The notes beneath the pieces were generated by a model. That model was not told the DNA's origin. It saw nothing but the letters and a program-made list of their open reading frames with translations, and did no database searches. The translations under genes and the position numbers were made by a program. A stretch of 64,000 nucleotides of DNA from Paraclostridium ghonii (GTDB taxonomy: Bacteria; Bacillota; Clostridia; Peptostreptococcales; Peptostreptococcaceae). Positions within the stretch are counted from its first letter, which is position 1. Each line of letters begins with the position of its first letter. The DNA lies in assembly GCF_030815085.1 (NCBI RefSeq), contig NZ_JAUSWG010000001.1; one strand, 5' to 3'. Below, piece by piece: positions 17,327 through 26,432 of the stretch.

Positions 17327-17692
17327 CTATCTCCAATCTAAAATATCTATTACATCACTATTTTCAAAATAAAAATAATTTAAATAATCTCTAAAATCTT
17401 TAGATTCATAAATAATATCACCTTCAAAAATAGCTTTTCTAAGAGCGACAGTATAATTATCTGTAACTATTTTAAAATCTACATCAATATCTAGAATTTT
17501 TCTTAGTGCTTCTGTTTTGACTGCAAGTTCTGTAATAGGCACCTTTCTTACAGGAATCCAGGCTATATCTATATCACTCTCTAAAGTTTGATTATCTGTG
17601 CCATAGCTACCAAATATTATAATAGCTAAAGTATTATCTTTTGGAAACGTATTTATTATTGAATTTTTAAGCTCTTCTGGTATATTTCTCAC
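17327..17692 (-). CDS. MNT-type nucleotidyltransferase domain protein
   Basis: A 121-residue protein of the minimal nucleotidyltransferase family, on the opposite strand from its neighbours. IFGSYGTDNQTLESDIDIAW (about residues 26-45) holds the GSxxG and DxD metal-binding motif, and DIDVDFKIV supplies a third acidic strand. The start is GTG with a GAGGTGA site. Members often act as the antitoxin beside a HEPN toxin, but no HEPN gene is visible here, so it looks solitary. Its last 19 codons and stop are duplicated at 17905-17963. Confidence 0.8.
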   Translation of the reverse strand: MRNIPEELKNSIINTFPKDNTLAIIIFGSYGTDNQTLESDIDIAWIPVRKVPITELAVKTEALRKILDIDVDFKIVTDNYTVALRKAIFEGDIIYESKDFRDYLNYFYFENSDVIDILDWR

Positions 17693-17766
17693 AAAATCAC
17701 CTCTTTAAACCATAGTATTTGATAAAATAAATCTTTATAGTAGATAATATCATAAATTATTATAAC

Positions 17767-17893
17767 ATAACGAAAATAAGTTAGCGAAGAATAAAAAATA
17801 TAAGTTTTAGCTACCTTTAAAGCGTTTTTCAGCTTTGGTAGCAAAACTTATATTTTTATTCAAGCGCCTTACTAGAATTAATTATCTTTTTTA
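17767..17893. repeat. large palindromic element, copy 2
   Basis: Nearly identical to copy 1 from GTTAGCGAAG onward (offset 579, then 578 bases after a one-base difference in the apex), with apex TTTAAAGCGTTTTTCAGCTTT. The left outer arm differs more. It is followed by the same 3' gene end as copy 1, so palindrome and gene end were copied together. Confidence 0.75.
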
Positions 17894-17904
17894 TTACAAT
17901 ACAG

Positions 17905-17963
17905 CTATCTCCAATCTAAAATATCTATTACATCACTATTTTCAAAGTAGAAATAATTTAAAT
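17905..17963 (-). pseudogene. 3'-end remnant of an MNT nucleotidyltransferase gene
   Basis: Read on the minus strand this encodes the last residues NYFYFENSDVIDILDWR and a stop, matching the end of the intact gene at 17327-17692. Similarity ends sharply after 17963. It is a broken tandem copy, not a functional gene. Confidence 0.8.
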
Positions 17964-18158
17964 TTTCAATTTTATGTTTAGTATAGTTAGAAAATTTCAA
18001 ATTAAAACTTAAATACAAAAACTTATAGGACAGTCAACCAAAAGGAGTTAATAGAATATGATATAAAGTGCAGCAGACAATATAAAATAAATTTCTAGTA
18101 GAAACATAAAAAAATAATTAAGAAAATAAGTGGAACTAAGTAAAGTAGGGGAGGGAAA

Positions 18159-18842
18159 ATGGAAGAAAAAATATATATAAAAGAGTACTTTCAGATTATC
18201 AAAAAAAGATTGTGGATAATAGTTTTAATAACATCTATATCAATAATTGTAAGTACAGTTATAAGTTTTTTTGTATTAAGTCCAGTCTATGAAGCAAGTA
18301 CAACACTTTTAGTAAATAGCGATAAAGCACCTGGAACAGATATAATAACAATAGATCAAATAAACGTTTCTGAAAAACTAGCCGTAACTTATGGAGAAAT
18401 AATAAAATCAAAGGTAGTCTTAAAAGAAGTAGCAGATACATTAGGTATTAAAGGCGGATATAAAGAAATAGCAGATAAGATAAATGTCTCGTCAGTTAAC
18501 GAAACTCAGATAATTTCAATATCAGTTCAAGATACAAATCCACTTAGAGCTGCTAATATAGCAAACTCTATTCCGAAAGCCTTCACGAAGGAAGTCAAAA
18601 GAATAACAAAAGCCAATAGCGTTCAAGTAATAGACAAAGCCATAGAACCAACACAACCTATTAAACCAAATAAAATAATGAATATATTAATATCAGCAAT
18701 AATAGGGATGATATTTTCCTTATTTATTATATTTTTACTTGAGTATTTAGACAATAAAATGAATTCACCTCAAGATATAGAAAAATACTTAGAATTACCA
18801 CTACTAGGGGTAGTACCTTATGAGCATAAAGAAAGGTGGTAA
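18159..18842 (+). CDS. CapA/YveK-like chain-length and kinase modulator, third copy
   Basis: A 227-residue Wzz/CapA-family protein. TM1 is about residues 18-41; TM2 is about 168-193, preceded by TQPIKPNKIMN. It is the closest relative of the protein at 4019 (shared blocks include NVSEKLA, GIKGGYKEIA and KEVKRITKANSVQVID). The final residues PYEHKERW correspond to the point where the second copy runs into the kinase scrap. The stop overlaps the downstream BY-kinase by 7 nt, the same coupling as the first pair. It is the first gene of the second polysaccharide operon; GGGGAGGG precedes the start. Confidence 0.88.
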   Translation: MEEKIYIKEYFQIIKKRLWIIVLITSISIIVSTVISFFVLSPVYEASTTLLVNSDKAPGTDIITIDQINVSEKLAVTYGEIIKSKVVLKEVADTLGIKGGYKEIADKINVSSVNETQIISISVQDTNPLRAANIANSIPKAFTKEVKRITKANSVQVIDKAIEPTQPIKPNKIMNILISAIIGMIFSLFIIFLLEYLDNKMNSPQDIEKYLELPLLGVVPYEHKERW

Positions 18843-19558
18843 GTAAGATGGTAAATATAACAGCATTTAACAATCCTAAATCTCCAATATCAGAAGCATA
18901 TAGAACTATTAGAACAAACATACAATTTTCAAAAATTGACAAAGAGATCAAAACTATACTAATAACAAGTTCTAAACAAGATGAAGGAAAAACAACTGTT
19001 GTATCTAATTTAGCTGTAAGTTTTGCAGCATTAGAAGAAAAAAGAGTATTAATAATAGATGCAGATCTTAGAAATCCAAGCGTTCATAAAATGTTTAACA
19101 AAACTAATTCATTTGGATTAACTGATGCATTAACAAGTAAAAAAGAATTAAAAAAATGTATTCAAAGTACCGAACTAGAAAATTTACAAATCATAACTAC
19201 AGGGGAAACACCTCATAATCCAGGCGAAATGCTAGAGTCTAAAAAAATTATAGAACTTATAGATAACTTAAAACAATATTACGACTATATATTTATAGAT
19301 ACATCACCTATAGGAATTATAATGGATGCAGGAGTTTTAGCTAACTATGCAGATGGAACTATATTAGTGGTTGGATGTAATGAGGTAGAAAAAGAAAGAG
19401 CTAAAATATGCAAAGAAAGACTAGAAAAAGTTAAAGCCAATATAATTGGGGCTGTATTTAATAAGTATATCGAAAAAAGTGGCTCCTATGGTTACTATAG
19501 TTATTATTATAATCAAAGTGATGAAAATAGATCTTTTAAATACAAAAAGGGGGATTAG
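18836..19558 (+). CDS. CapB/YwqD-like bacterial tyrosine kinase, second intact copy
   Basis: A 240-residue BY-kinase paired with the CapA-like protein upstream. Walker A is SSKQDEGKTT (about residues 43-52). Walker A' is IIDADLRNPS, the canonical form, unlike the first copy's VEGD. Walker B is YIFIDTSP (about 149-156). A Tyr-rich tail (YGYYSYYYNQ) is followed by 13 further residues absent from the first copy. It ends 5 bp before the CapD-like gene. It likely controls assembly of the second glycan by Tyr phosphorylation and could also serve the orphan CapA at 4019. Confidence 0.9.
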   Translation: MVSKMVNITAFNNPKSPISEAYRTIRTNIQFSKIDKEIKTILITSSKQDEGKTTVVSNLAVSFAALEEKRVLIIDADLRNPSVHKMFNKTNSFGLTDALTSKKELKKCIQSTELENLQIITTGETPHNPGEMLESKKIIELIDNLKQYYDYIFIDTSPIGIIMDAGVLANYADGTILVVGCNEVEKERAKICKERLEKVKANIIGAVFNKYIEKSGSYGYYSYYYNQSDENRSFKYKKGD

Positions 19559-19563
19559 CTTAA

Positions 19564-21462
19564 ATGAGAATTAAAACTTGTACCCATCAAAAACCAAGTG
19601 TATTAGAAAATCTATTAAGTAAGTACAAGATAAGAGCACTAATATTAATTGTGACAGACATAGTATGTATATCATTATCGTTTATAGTTTCTAATTGGAT
19701 AATATATTCTAAATATAAATTACAACATATAGATATAAGTGAGATTTTGATTTATATTGCTGTAAGCATAGTCATTTTATCTATATGTAGATGCTATAGA
19801 AGTTTATGGAGATATGCAGGAGAAGAAGAGTTAATAGCAATAGTAGTTGCATGTACGTTATCAATAATTATAACTTCTTTAATATATATATTGATAGGGA
19901 TTAAGTTTTTAATAACTTTTTATGTTCTAAATTTAATATTAACAACATTATTAACTGGTGGAAGTAGGCTTATTTACAGAACAGGAAGTCGTCTTTTGAT
20001 AAGAGTTGGACTAAAAGAAAGGGCATGTAGGGTACTTATTGTAGGAGCAGGAAGCGCAGGGGATATAGTAATACAAGAACTTAAAAACAATCCTAAACTT
20101 TTTAAAAAGCCTGTAGGAATAGTAGATGATGATATAAAGAAAAAAGGTAGGAGAATACACAACATACCTATTTTAGGTATGGTAAAAGATATAGGTGTTT
20201 TAGTGGATAAATATAATATTGATGAAATTATAATAGCGATTGCTAATATAAGTAAGCAAGATAAAAAAAATATTATAAAAATATGTAAAAAAACAAAGTG
20301 TAGATTAAGAACTATTCCAGGTCTATATGAAATCATAGATGGTATAGTAGATATAAAAAAAATTAGGGACTTTCAAATTGAAGATTTATTAGGTAGAGAA
20401 CCGATAAAAGTAAGTTTAGATAAAATGAGTGGGTATTTAGAAAATAAAGTCGTATTAGTAACAGGTGGCGGAGGAAGCATAGGAAGCGAATTATGTAGAC
20501 AAGTGGCAAGATTTAATCCAAAACAACTTATAATACTTGATAATTATGAAAACAACGCATACGCAATACAACAAGAATTGATAAGAAAATATGGCAACAG
20601 TCTAAATTTAAGAACAATAATAGCATCAATTAGAGAAGAAAAACGTATGGATGAAATATTTAATAGATATAAACCAGATGTAGTTTTTCATGCAGCAGCT
20701 CATAAACATGTTCCACTTATGGAAAAGAGCCCAAGTGAAGCTATAAAAAATAATATATTTGGTACTAAAAATGTAGCAACACTTTCAGATAAATATAAAG
20801 TTAAGCGATTTGTACTTATATCTACAGATAAAGCTGTTAATCCAACTAGTATAATGGGTGCAACAAAAAGGGCAGCAGAAATGATAATACAATCTATAAA
20901 TGAAAAAAGTGAAACAGAGTTTGTAGCAGTTAGATTTGGAAATGTTCTTGGAAGCAACGGAAGTGTTATTCCTTTATTTAAAAAACAAATTGAAGAAGGG
21001 GGACCAATAACTATAACTCATCCAGATGTAATACGATATTTTATGACAATTACAGAAGCCGTTCAACTTGTAATACAAGCGGGTGCTATGGCAAAAGGCG
21101 GAGAGATATTTGTTCTTGATATGGGTGATCCGGTTAAGATAGTTGACTTGGCAGAGAATTTAATTAGACTTAGTGGATTTGAAGTAAATGTTGATATAGA
21201 TATTAAATTTACTGGGCTTAGACCAGGAGAAAAGCTATATGAAGAGTTACTTATGAGTGAGGAAGGATTAACTAACACAGATCATAAGAAGATATTTATT
21301 GGAAAACCAATAGGTTTTAATATAGAAAAATGTATTAGGCATTTAGAAGTTTTAAAAGTTATTGTAGATAAAGAAGAAGTAGAATTAATTGATGCTGTTA
21401 TGAGAGAATTAGTTACTACTTATATTAGACCTGAAGAGGCAAATGAAAATATAAATGCATGA
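19564..21462 (+). CDS. capD: CapD/PglF-like membrane UDP-HexNAc 4,6-dehydratase, copy 2
   Basis: A 632-residue paralogue of the dehydratase at 4963, collinear throughout and most alike in the catalytic SDR half. It has four N-terminal TM segments, VLIVGAGSAGDIVI, VTGGGGSIGSE, and the active-site TDK with MGATK. The N-terminal 30 residues and the TM region are the most divergent parts. Predicted product: UDP-4-keto-6-deoxy-HexNAc for the PglE- and PglD-like enzymes downstream. The GGGGGAT ribosome site and short gap after the kinase resemble those before copy 1. Confidence 0.9.
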   Translation: MRIKTCTHQKPSVLENLLSKYKIRALILIVTDIVCISLSFIVSNWIIYSKYKLQHIDISEILIYIAVSIVILSICRCYRSLWRYAGEEELIAIVVACTLSIIITSLIYILIGIKFLITFYVLNLILTTLLTGGSRLIYRTGSRLLIRVGLKERACRVLIVGAGSAGDIVIQELKNNPKLFKKPVGIVDDDIKKKGRRIHNIPILGMVKDIGVLVDKYNIDEIIIAIANISKQDKKNIIKICKKTKCRLRTIPGLYEIIDGIVDIKKIRDFQIEDLLGREPIKVSLDKMSGYLENKVVLVTGGGGSIGSELCRQVARFNPKQLIILDNYENNAYAIQQELIRKYGNSLNLRTIIASIREEKRMDEIFNRYKPDVVFHAAAHKHVPLMEKSPSEAIKNNIFGTKNVATLSDKYKVKRFVLISTDKAVNPTSIMGATKRAAEMIIQSINEKSETEFVAVRFGNVLGSNGSVIPLFKKQIEEGGPITITHPDVIRYFMTITEAVQLVIQAGAMAKGGEIFVLDMGDPVKIVDLAENLIRLSGFEVNVDIDIKFTGLRPGEKLYEELLMSEEGLTNTDHKKIFIGKPIGFNIEKCIRHLEVLKVIVDKEEVELIDAVMRELVTTYIRPEEANENINA

Positions 21463-21492
21463 CAAAATATATATGGAAGGAGAAAAGATTTT

Positions 21493-22095
21493 ATGCAAAA
21501 GTTTATAAAAAGAACTGTAGATATTTTAGGTTCATCAATTGGATTATTATTACTTTCTCCTGTCTTAATTATTATAGCTATTTTAGTAAGGATTAAGTTA
21601 GGATCTCCAATATTTTTTACTCAGAATAGAGTAGGAAAAGATGGTAAAATTTTTAAAATAATAAAATTTAGAACAATGCTTGAAGCTGTTGATAAATTTG
21701 GAGAACCATTATCTGATAAGGAAAGATTAACTTCATTTGGGAAACTACTGAGAAGTACTAGTTTAGATGAATTTCCAGAACTTATAAATGTGTTAAAAGG
21801 TGATATGAGTTTAGTTGGACCAAGACCATTACTTGTTGAATATATAAACTTATATTCTAAAGAGCAATTTAGACGTCATGAGGTTAGACCCGGAATAACT
21901 GGATTAGCTCAAGTTAGCGGAAGAAATACTTTAGATTGGAATGAAAGATTCAAAATAGATGTTAATTATGTGGATAATCAAACCTTAGCACTTGATATAA
22001 AAATTCTTTTTTTAACTATATTTAAAGTTTTAAAAAGAGATGGAATAAGTAAAGATGGGCATGTAACTATGGAAAAATTTGATGGGAAGAATTAA
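21493..22095 (+). CDS. PglC-type phosphoglycosyltransferase, copy 2
   Basis: A 200-residue sugar-phosphate transferase that loads the first sugar on undecaprenyl phosphate. It has an N-terminal hydrophobic helix (about residues 10-33), KFRTM, the Asp-Glu dyad in SLDEFPE (about 95-101), GDMSLVGPRPLL, and RPGITGLAQVSGR, all canonical for PglC/EpsL proteins. Sitting between the dehydratase and the PglD/PglE-like genes, it probably transfers a diacetamido-trideoxy sugar (bacillosamine-like) phosphate. GGAGGAG... signals precede the start. Confidence 0.9.
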   Translation: MQKFIKRTVDILGSSIGLLLLSPVLIIIAILVRIKLGSPIFFTQNRVGKDGKIFKIIKFRTMLEAVDKFGEPLSDKERLTSFGKLLRSTSLDEFPELINVLKGDMSLVGPRPLLVEYINLYSKEQFRRHEVRPGITGLAQVSGRNTLDWNERFKIDVNYVDNQTLALDIKILFLTIFKVLKRDGISKDGHVTMEKFDGKN

Positions 22096-22106
22096 TAGGT
22101 GATTAT

Positions 22107-22730
22107 ATGAAAGAAATTATAGTTATAGGAGCAGGGGGGCACTCGTCTGTAATAATTGAGATTATAGAAGCTATGATAGATTCAGGTCAAAAGTTAAAAA
22201 TTAAAGGGATATTAGATGATGAAAAAATATCGGAATTTATGGGGTATAAGATACTTGATAAAATCGACAATGCAAAACTTTATAATAATGAAGATACTGA
22301 ATATATAATAGCTATAGGTAAGAACCATGTAAGAAAGAAAATATCAAATAAATTTAAATATCTAAAATATTTTATAGCCATTCATCCTAGTGCTATTGTA
22401 AGTAGAAGTGCATTTATAAATGAAGGGACTGTTGTAATGCCTAGAGCAGTAATAAATGCAAGTAGTGAAATAGGAAGTCATGTAATTATAAACACTGGAG
22501 CAATTATAGAGCATGACAATAAAATAGGAAATTTTTCACATATATCACCTGGAGCAACTCTATGTGGGGGAGTAATTATAGGAGAAGAAACTCATATAGG
22601 AGCTAACTCGACGATAATACAATACAAAAGTGTAGGATCAAGAAGCATAATAGGGGCAGGATCTACAGTAATAAATAATATAGCATCAAATGTGGTTTCA
22701 GTTGGATGTCCTGCAAAACTAAAAAAATAG
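22107..22730 (+). CDS. pglD: PglD/NeuD-like sugar O/N-acetyltransferase
   Basis: A 207-residue hexapeptide acyltransferase. It has an N-terminal Rossmann-like sugar-binding part (IVIGAGGHSSVI, residues 5-16) and a left-handed beta-helix with isoleucine-rich repeats (about 95-195). IEHDN near residue 132 has the position of the catalytic His of PglD. Between PglC- and PglE-like genes it most likely N-acetylates UDP-4-amino-4,6-dideoxy-HexNAc with acetyl-CoA. The first polysaccharide locus has no such gene and carries an ATP-grasp protein instead. Confidence 0.88.
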   Translation: MKEIIVIGAGGHSSVIIEIIEAMIDSGQKLKIKGILDDEKISEFMGYKILDKIDNAKLYNNEDTEYIIAIGKNHVRKKISNKFKYLKYFIAIHPSAIVSRSAFINEGTVVMPRAVINASSEIGSHVIINTGAIIEHDNKIGNFSHISPGATLCGGVIIGEETHIGANSTIIQYKSVGSRSIIGAGSTVINNIASNVVSVGCPAKLKK

Positions 22731-22741
22731 GGGGTATAAAA

Positions 22742-23878
22742 ATGGGAAAAACACTATATCTATCTTCACCTCATATGGGAGGTGAAGAGTTAAATTATAT
22801 AAATGAAGCCTTTGATACAAATTGGGTTGCTCCTCTTGGCCCAAATGTTAACGAATTTGAAAAATCGATTTGTGAATATACAAAAGCAAAAGATGCTACT
22901 GCTTTAGTTAGTGGAACAAGTGCAATACATTTAGCACTTAAGTGTTTAGGGATTGGAGAAGGAGATATTGTATTTTGTTCAACATTAACTTTCTCGGCTA
23001 CTGCAAATCCTATAATATATCAAGGAGCAGAACCTGTTTTTATAGACTCTGAGTATAAATCTTGGAATATGAGTCCTATTGCATTACGAAAGGCTTTTGA
23101 TGATGCTAAAAAAAATAATAAAATTCCAAAGGCTGTTATAATAGTTAACTTATATGGCCAAAGTGCAGATTATGATAAGTTAAAAGCAATATGTAGTAAA
23201 TATAATGTACCTATTATAGAAGATGCAGCTGAGTCTTTAGGAGCAACTTATAAAGGAGTTCAAAGTGGAACTATAGGAGAAATAGGTATATATTCATTTA
23301 ATGGTAATAAGATAATCACTACTTCTGGTGGAGGGATGATGGTTTCAAGTAATGAAAAATATACAAAAAAAGCTTTATTTTGGGCAACTCAATCTAGAGA
23401 GAATGAAAGACATTATGAGCATAAAGAATTAGGATTTAACTATAGAATGAGTAATATTGTTGCTGGAATCGGCAGAGGTCAGATGAAAATCCTTGATAAA
23501 AGAATAGAAAAGAAAAAAGAAATTTATGAAACTTATAAAAAAAGCTTTAAGGATATAGAAGATATAGAAATGATGAATATATGTGATTTTGGAAAACCGA
23601 ATTATTGGTTATCGGTAGCTACTATAAATAAAAATTCTAAAATCAAACCACTGGATATAATGTTAGCTTTAGAAAAAGAAAATATAGAAAGTAGACCGGT
23701 ATGGAAACCAATGCATATCCAACCTTTCTTTAAAGGATATAAGTTTTTTAGTTCATTAGAAAAAGAAAGTGTATCAGAAGATTTATTTAATAGAGGAATA
23801 TGTTTACCATCTGATACAAAAATGAATGAAGAAGATATAAAAAATATAATAAATATAATCAAGAAGTGCTTTATATAA
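22742..23878 (+). CDS. PglE-like DegT-family sugar aminotransferase, copy 2
   Basis: A 378-residue PLP aminotransferase. NGNKIITTSGGG (about residues 184-195) has the Schiff-base Lys, and EDAAESLGA has the PLP-binding Asp. It is typical of PglE and related 4-aminosugar enzymes acting on UDP-4-keto-6-deoxy-GlcNAc. The start is placed at ATG 22742 behind GGGGG at 22730; a frame upstream to 22706 overlaps the preceding gene and lacks a ribosome site. With CapD and PglD-like neighbours the full UDP-diacetamido-trideoxyhexose route is present. Confidence 0.88.
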   Translation: MGKTLYLSSPHMGGEELNYINEAFDTNWVAPLGPNVNEFEKSICEYTKAKDATALVSGTSAIHLALKCLGIGEGDIVFCSTLTFSATANPIIYQGAEPVFIDSEYKSWNMSPIALRKAFDDAKKNNKIPKAVIIVNLYGQSADYDKLKAICSKYNVPIIEDAAESLGATYKGVQSGTIGEIGIYSFNGNKIITTSGGGMMVSSNEKYTKKALFWATQSRENERHYEHKELGFNYRMSNIVAGIGRGQMKILDKRIEKKKEIYETYKKSFKDIEDIEMMNICDFGKPNYWLSVATINKNSKIKPLDIMLALEKENIESRPVWKPMHIQPFFKGYKFFSSLEKESVSEDLFNRGICLPSDTKMNEEDIKNIINIIKKCFI

Positions 23879-23908
23879 AGCAAAATTTATATAATAGTTG
23901 GTGAAAAA

Positions 23909-25087
23909 ATGAATACTAAACCAAAAGTAATACAAGTAAGCGCAATTGATGCAACTATGGATAAATTATTAAGAAGGCTTAATGAAAAATCTATTGAAAA
24001 TGGATATGATGTAATAGGTGTATGCTCTAAAGGAGATAAAACTGAAAAGTTAAAATCAGAAGGATTTAATATATACAATATAAATATAGATAGAAGAATA
24101 AGTCCTTTATCAAATTTAAAATCAGTTTATAAAATGTATAAGTACTTTAAAAAAGAAAACCCTGATATAGTGCACGTTCATACACCTATAGCAGCAGTAT
24201 TAGGGAGAATAGGTGCTAAACTTGCTAAAGTACCATATATAATATATACAGCTCATGGCTTTTACTTTCATGAGAATATGAATCCATTGATGTATAAAGT
24301 ATTTGTTAACATTGAAAAAATTATGGCAAAAACGTGTACAGATTTCATATTTACTCAAAGTGAAGAAGATGCTAAAACAGCTTTAGATAATAAATTTAAA
24401 TCAGAAGATAAAATTATAGCAATAGGAAATGGTGTAGATGTATTAGATAAATTTAATCCTATAAATATTAATAAAGAAGAAATTGAAAATTTATATAAAG
24501 AGTTTGGACTTAAAAAAGAAGATAAAATAGTATCTTTTATAGGAAGATTAGTAAAAGAAAAAGGTATATTTGATTTATTAGATTCTTATAAATATATATC
24601 AAATGAAGTCAAATTTATTATAATAGGTGATGTATTTCAAGGGGATAGAGATACTGAAACAATACAACGGTTAGAAAAGTATAAATCAAATAAAAATATA
24701 ATATTTACTGGAAATAGAAGTGATATAAATAACATTTTGTATATATCCGATATATTTTGCCTTCCATCATATAGGGAAGGTATGCCAAGATCTATAATAG
24801 AAGCAATGGCTATGGAATGTGCTGTAGTAGCAACAAATATAAGAGGGTCAAGAGAAGAAGTTGTGGATGGTGAAACAGGATATCTAGTAAAATGCAATTC
24901 TAAAAAAGAAATAGCCGGTAAAATTGATGAAATCTTTAATAATGAAGAGTTATTAAGAAGTATGAAATTAAAAGGCAGAAAAAGATCAGAACAAATATAC
25001 AATGAAGATGTAGTTGTGAGAAAGCAACTAGACGTATTTGACCAATTATTAGGTATAGATTCATATAAATCTGTTTGGGGGAAATAG
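23909..25087 (+). CDS. glycosyltransferase family 4 (EpsD/PglA-like)
   Basis: A 392-residue GT-B glycosyltransferase. The N-terminal half has VHVHTPIAAVLGR and TAHGFYFH, features of the EpsD/PglA group that adds the second sugar to a lipid-linked bacillosamine-type sugar. The C-terminal half has FIGRLVKEKGIFDLL and the donor site PSYREGMPRSIIEAMAMEC followed by TNIRGSREEVVDGETG. Its position right after the first-sugar genes fits that step. The weak GGTG ribosome site suggests modest expression. Confidence 0.87.
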   Translation: MNTKPKVIQVSAIDATMDKLLRRLNEKSIENGYDVIGVCSKGDKTEKLKSEGFNIYNINIDRRISPLSNLKSVYKMYKYFKKENPDIVHVHTPIAAVLGRIGAKLAKVPYIIYTAHGFYFHENMNPLMYKVFVNIEKIMAKTCTDFIFTQSEEDAKTALDNKFKSEDKIIAIGNGVDVLDKFNPININKEEIENLYKEFGLKKEDKIVSFIGRLVKEKGIFDLLDSYKYISNEVKFIIIGDVFQGDRDTETIQRLEKYKSNKNIIFTGNRSDINNILYISDIFCLPSYREGMPRSIIEAMAMECAVVATNIRGSREEVVDGETGYLVKCNSKKEIAGKIDEIFNNEELLRSMKLKGRKRSEQIYNEDVVVRKQLDVFDQLLGIDSYKSVWGK

Positions 25088-25089
25088 AA

Positions 25090-26430
25090 ATGAATTTGAC
25101 TTTATATAATGATATAAAAAATAGAAAAGAAAAATTATCCGTAATAGGATTAGGGTATGTAGGTATGCCTTTAGCGATATCATTTGCTAAAAAAGTAGAG
25201 GTAATAGGGTTTGATGTAAATCCAGACAAAATAGAATTATATAATCAAGGAATAGATGTTACAAATGAAGTTGGAAATGAAGCCTTAAAAGAAACAACAG
25301 CTTTAATGACATGTGATGAAACTAAATTAAAAGAAGCAAAGTTTCATATAGTTGCAGTTCCGACGCCAACAAATGATGATAAAACCCCAGACTTAAGACC
25401 TATTATAGGTGCGAGTAGAGTTTTAGGTAGAAATTTAACTAAGGGATCTACAGTAGTATATGAATCAACTGTATACCCTGGTGTAACAGAAGAAGTATGT
25501 ATACCTATATTAGAAGAAGAATCAAAAATGAAGTGTGGAGTTGATTTTAAAGTTGGATATTCTCCAGAAAGAATAAACCCAGGAGATAAACTTCACAGGT
25601 TAGAAAATATAGTTAAAGTAGTATCTGGGATAGATGAAGAAACTTTGGAAAATATAGCTAGGGTATACGAGTTAGTTATAGATGCAGGAGTTCATAGAGC
25701 AGAAAGTATAAAGGTAGCAGAAGCTGCTAAGGTAATAGAAAATTCTCAAAGAGATATAAATATAGCATTTGTAAATGAGCTATCTATGATATTTAATAAG
25801 ATGGGAATAGATACAAAATCTGTTTTAGAAGCTTCTGGAACTAAATGGAATTTCTTGGAGTTTTCACCAGGACTGGTTGGGGGACACTGTATAGGAGTTG
25901 ATCCATATTATTTAACACATAAAGCAGAACAATTAGGATATCATTCACAAGTTATATTATCAGGAAGAAGGATAAATGATGGAATGGGTAAATATGTAGG
26001 AGAATCTACAGTTAAGAACCTAATAAAAGCTAACAAGCAAGTAAAAGGAGCTAGAGTAGCTATTTTAGGTATGACATTTAAAGAAGATTGTCCAGATGTT
26101 AGAAATTCTAAGGTTATAGATATAATAAATGAATTAAAAGAATATGGAATAAATGTTTTTGTTACTGATCCTATAGCTGATGCCAAACAAGTTAAAGAAG
26201 AATATGGAGTGAAGTTAACTAAGTTTGAAGATATAAAAGATATGGATGCAGTTGTTGTAGCTGTAGGACATAAAGAATATCTAAGTTTAAGTTTAGATTC
26301 TATAAAAGGCTTATATGAAGGAAAATCAATATCACTAAATAGTGAAGATAAACTAGTCTTAGTTGATGTTAAAGGAATATTTAATAGAAAAGAAGCACTG
26401 TTAAAGAATTACCTATACTGGAGGTTATAA
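25090..26430 (+). CDS. tviB: TviB-like UDP-N-acetylhexosamine 6-dehydrogenase
   Basis: A 446-residue UDP-sugar dehydrogenase that oxidises C6 of UDP-GlcNAc or a close substrate to the uronic acid with NAD. IGLGYVGMPLA is the N-terminal NAD site; YSPERINPGD and KVAEAAKVIENSQRD follow; GGHCIGVDPYYL holds the catalytic Cys (about residue 261). These blocks are strongly TviB/WbpO-like. I prefer ATG 25090, 9 nt after GGGGG, to an in-frame TTG at 25075. Together with the next gene it implies a UDP-GalNAcA- or GlcNAcA-type acidic sugar. Confidence 0.9.
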   Translation: MNLTLYNDIKNRKEKLSVIGLGYVGMPLAISFAKKVEVIGFDVNPDKIELYNQGIDVTNEVGNEALKETTALMTCDETKLKEAKFHIVAVPTPTNDDKTPDLRPIIGASRVLGRNLTKGSTVVYESTVYPGVTEEVCIPILEEESKMKCGVDFKVGYSPERINPGDKLHRLENIVKVVSGIDEETLENIARVYELVIDAGVHRAESIKVAEAAKVIENSQRDINIAFVNELSMIFNKMGIDTKSVLEASGTKWNFLEFSPGLVGGHCIGVDPYYLTHKAEQLGYHSQVILSGRRINDGMGKYVGESTVKNLIKANKQVKGARVAILGMTFKEDCPDVRNSKVIDIINELKEYGINVFVTDPIADAKQVKEEYGVKLTKFEDIKDMDAVVVAVGHKEYLSLSLDSIKGLYEGKSISLNSEDKLVLVDVKGIFNRKEALLKNYLYWRL

Positions 26431-26432
26431 AA

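Larger units (their letters stand above)
17693..18158. other. gap holding a duplicated palindrome, a gene scrap and the leader of the second glycan operon
   Basis: No intact gene. It contains palindrome copy 2 (17767-17893), a scrap of the nucleotidyltransferase gene (17905-17963), and an AT-rich leader. Near 18041 an AAGGAG precedes ATG-ATA-TAA, a start with no reading frame, possibly what is left of a lost gene. I found no convincing promoter box here. Confidence 0.5.

Noticed and set aside
17327..17692. A HEPN/MNT toxin-antitoxin pair
   Set aside because: Only the nucleotidyltransferase half is present; no HEPN-type gene adjoins it on either strand.
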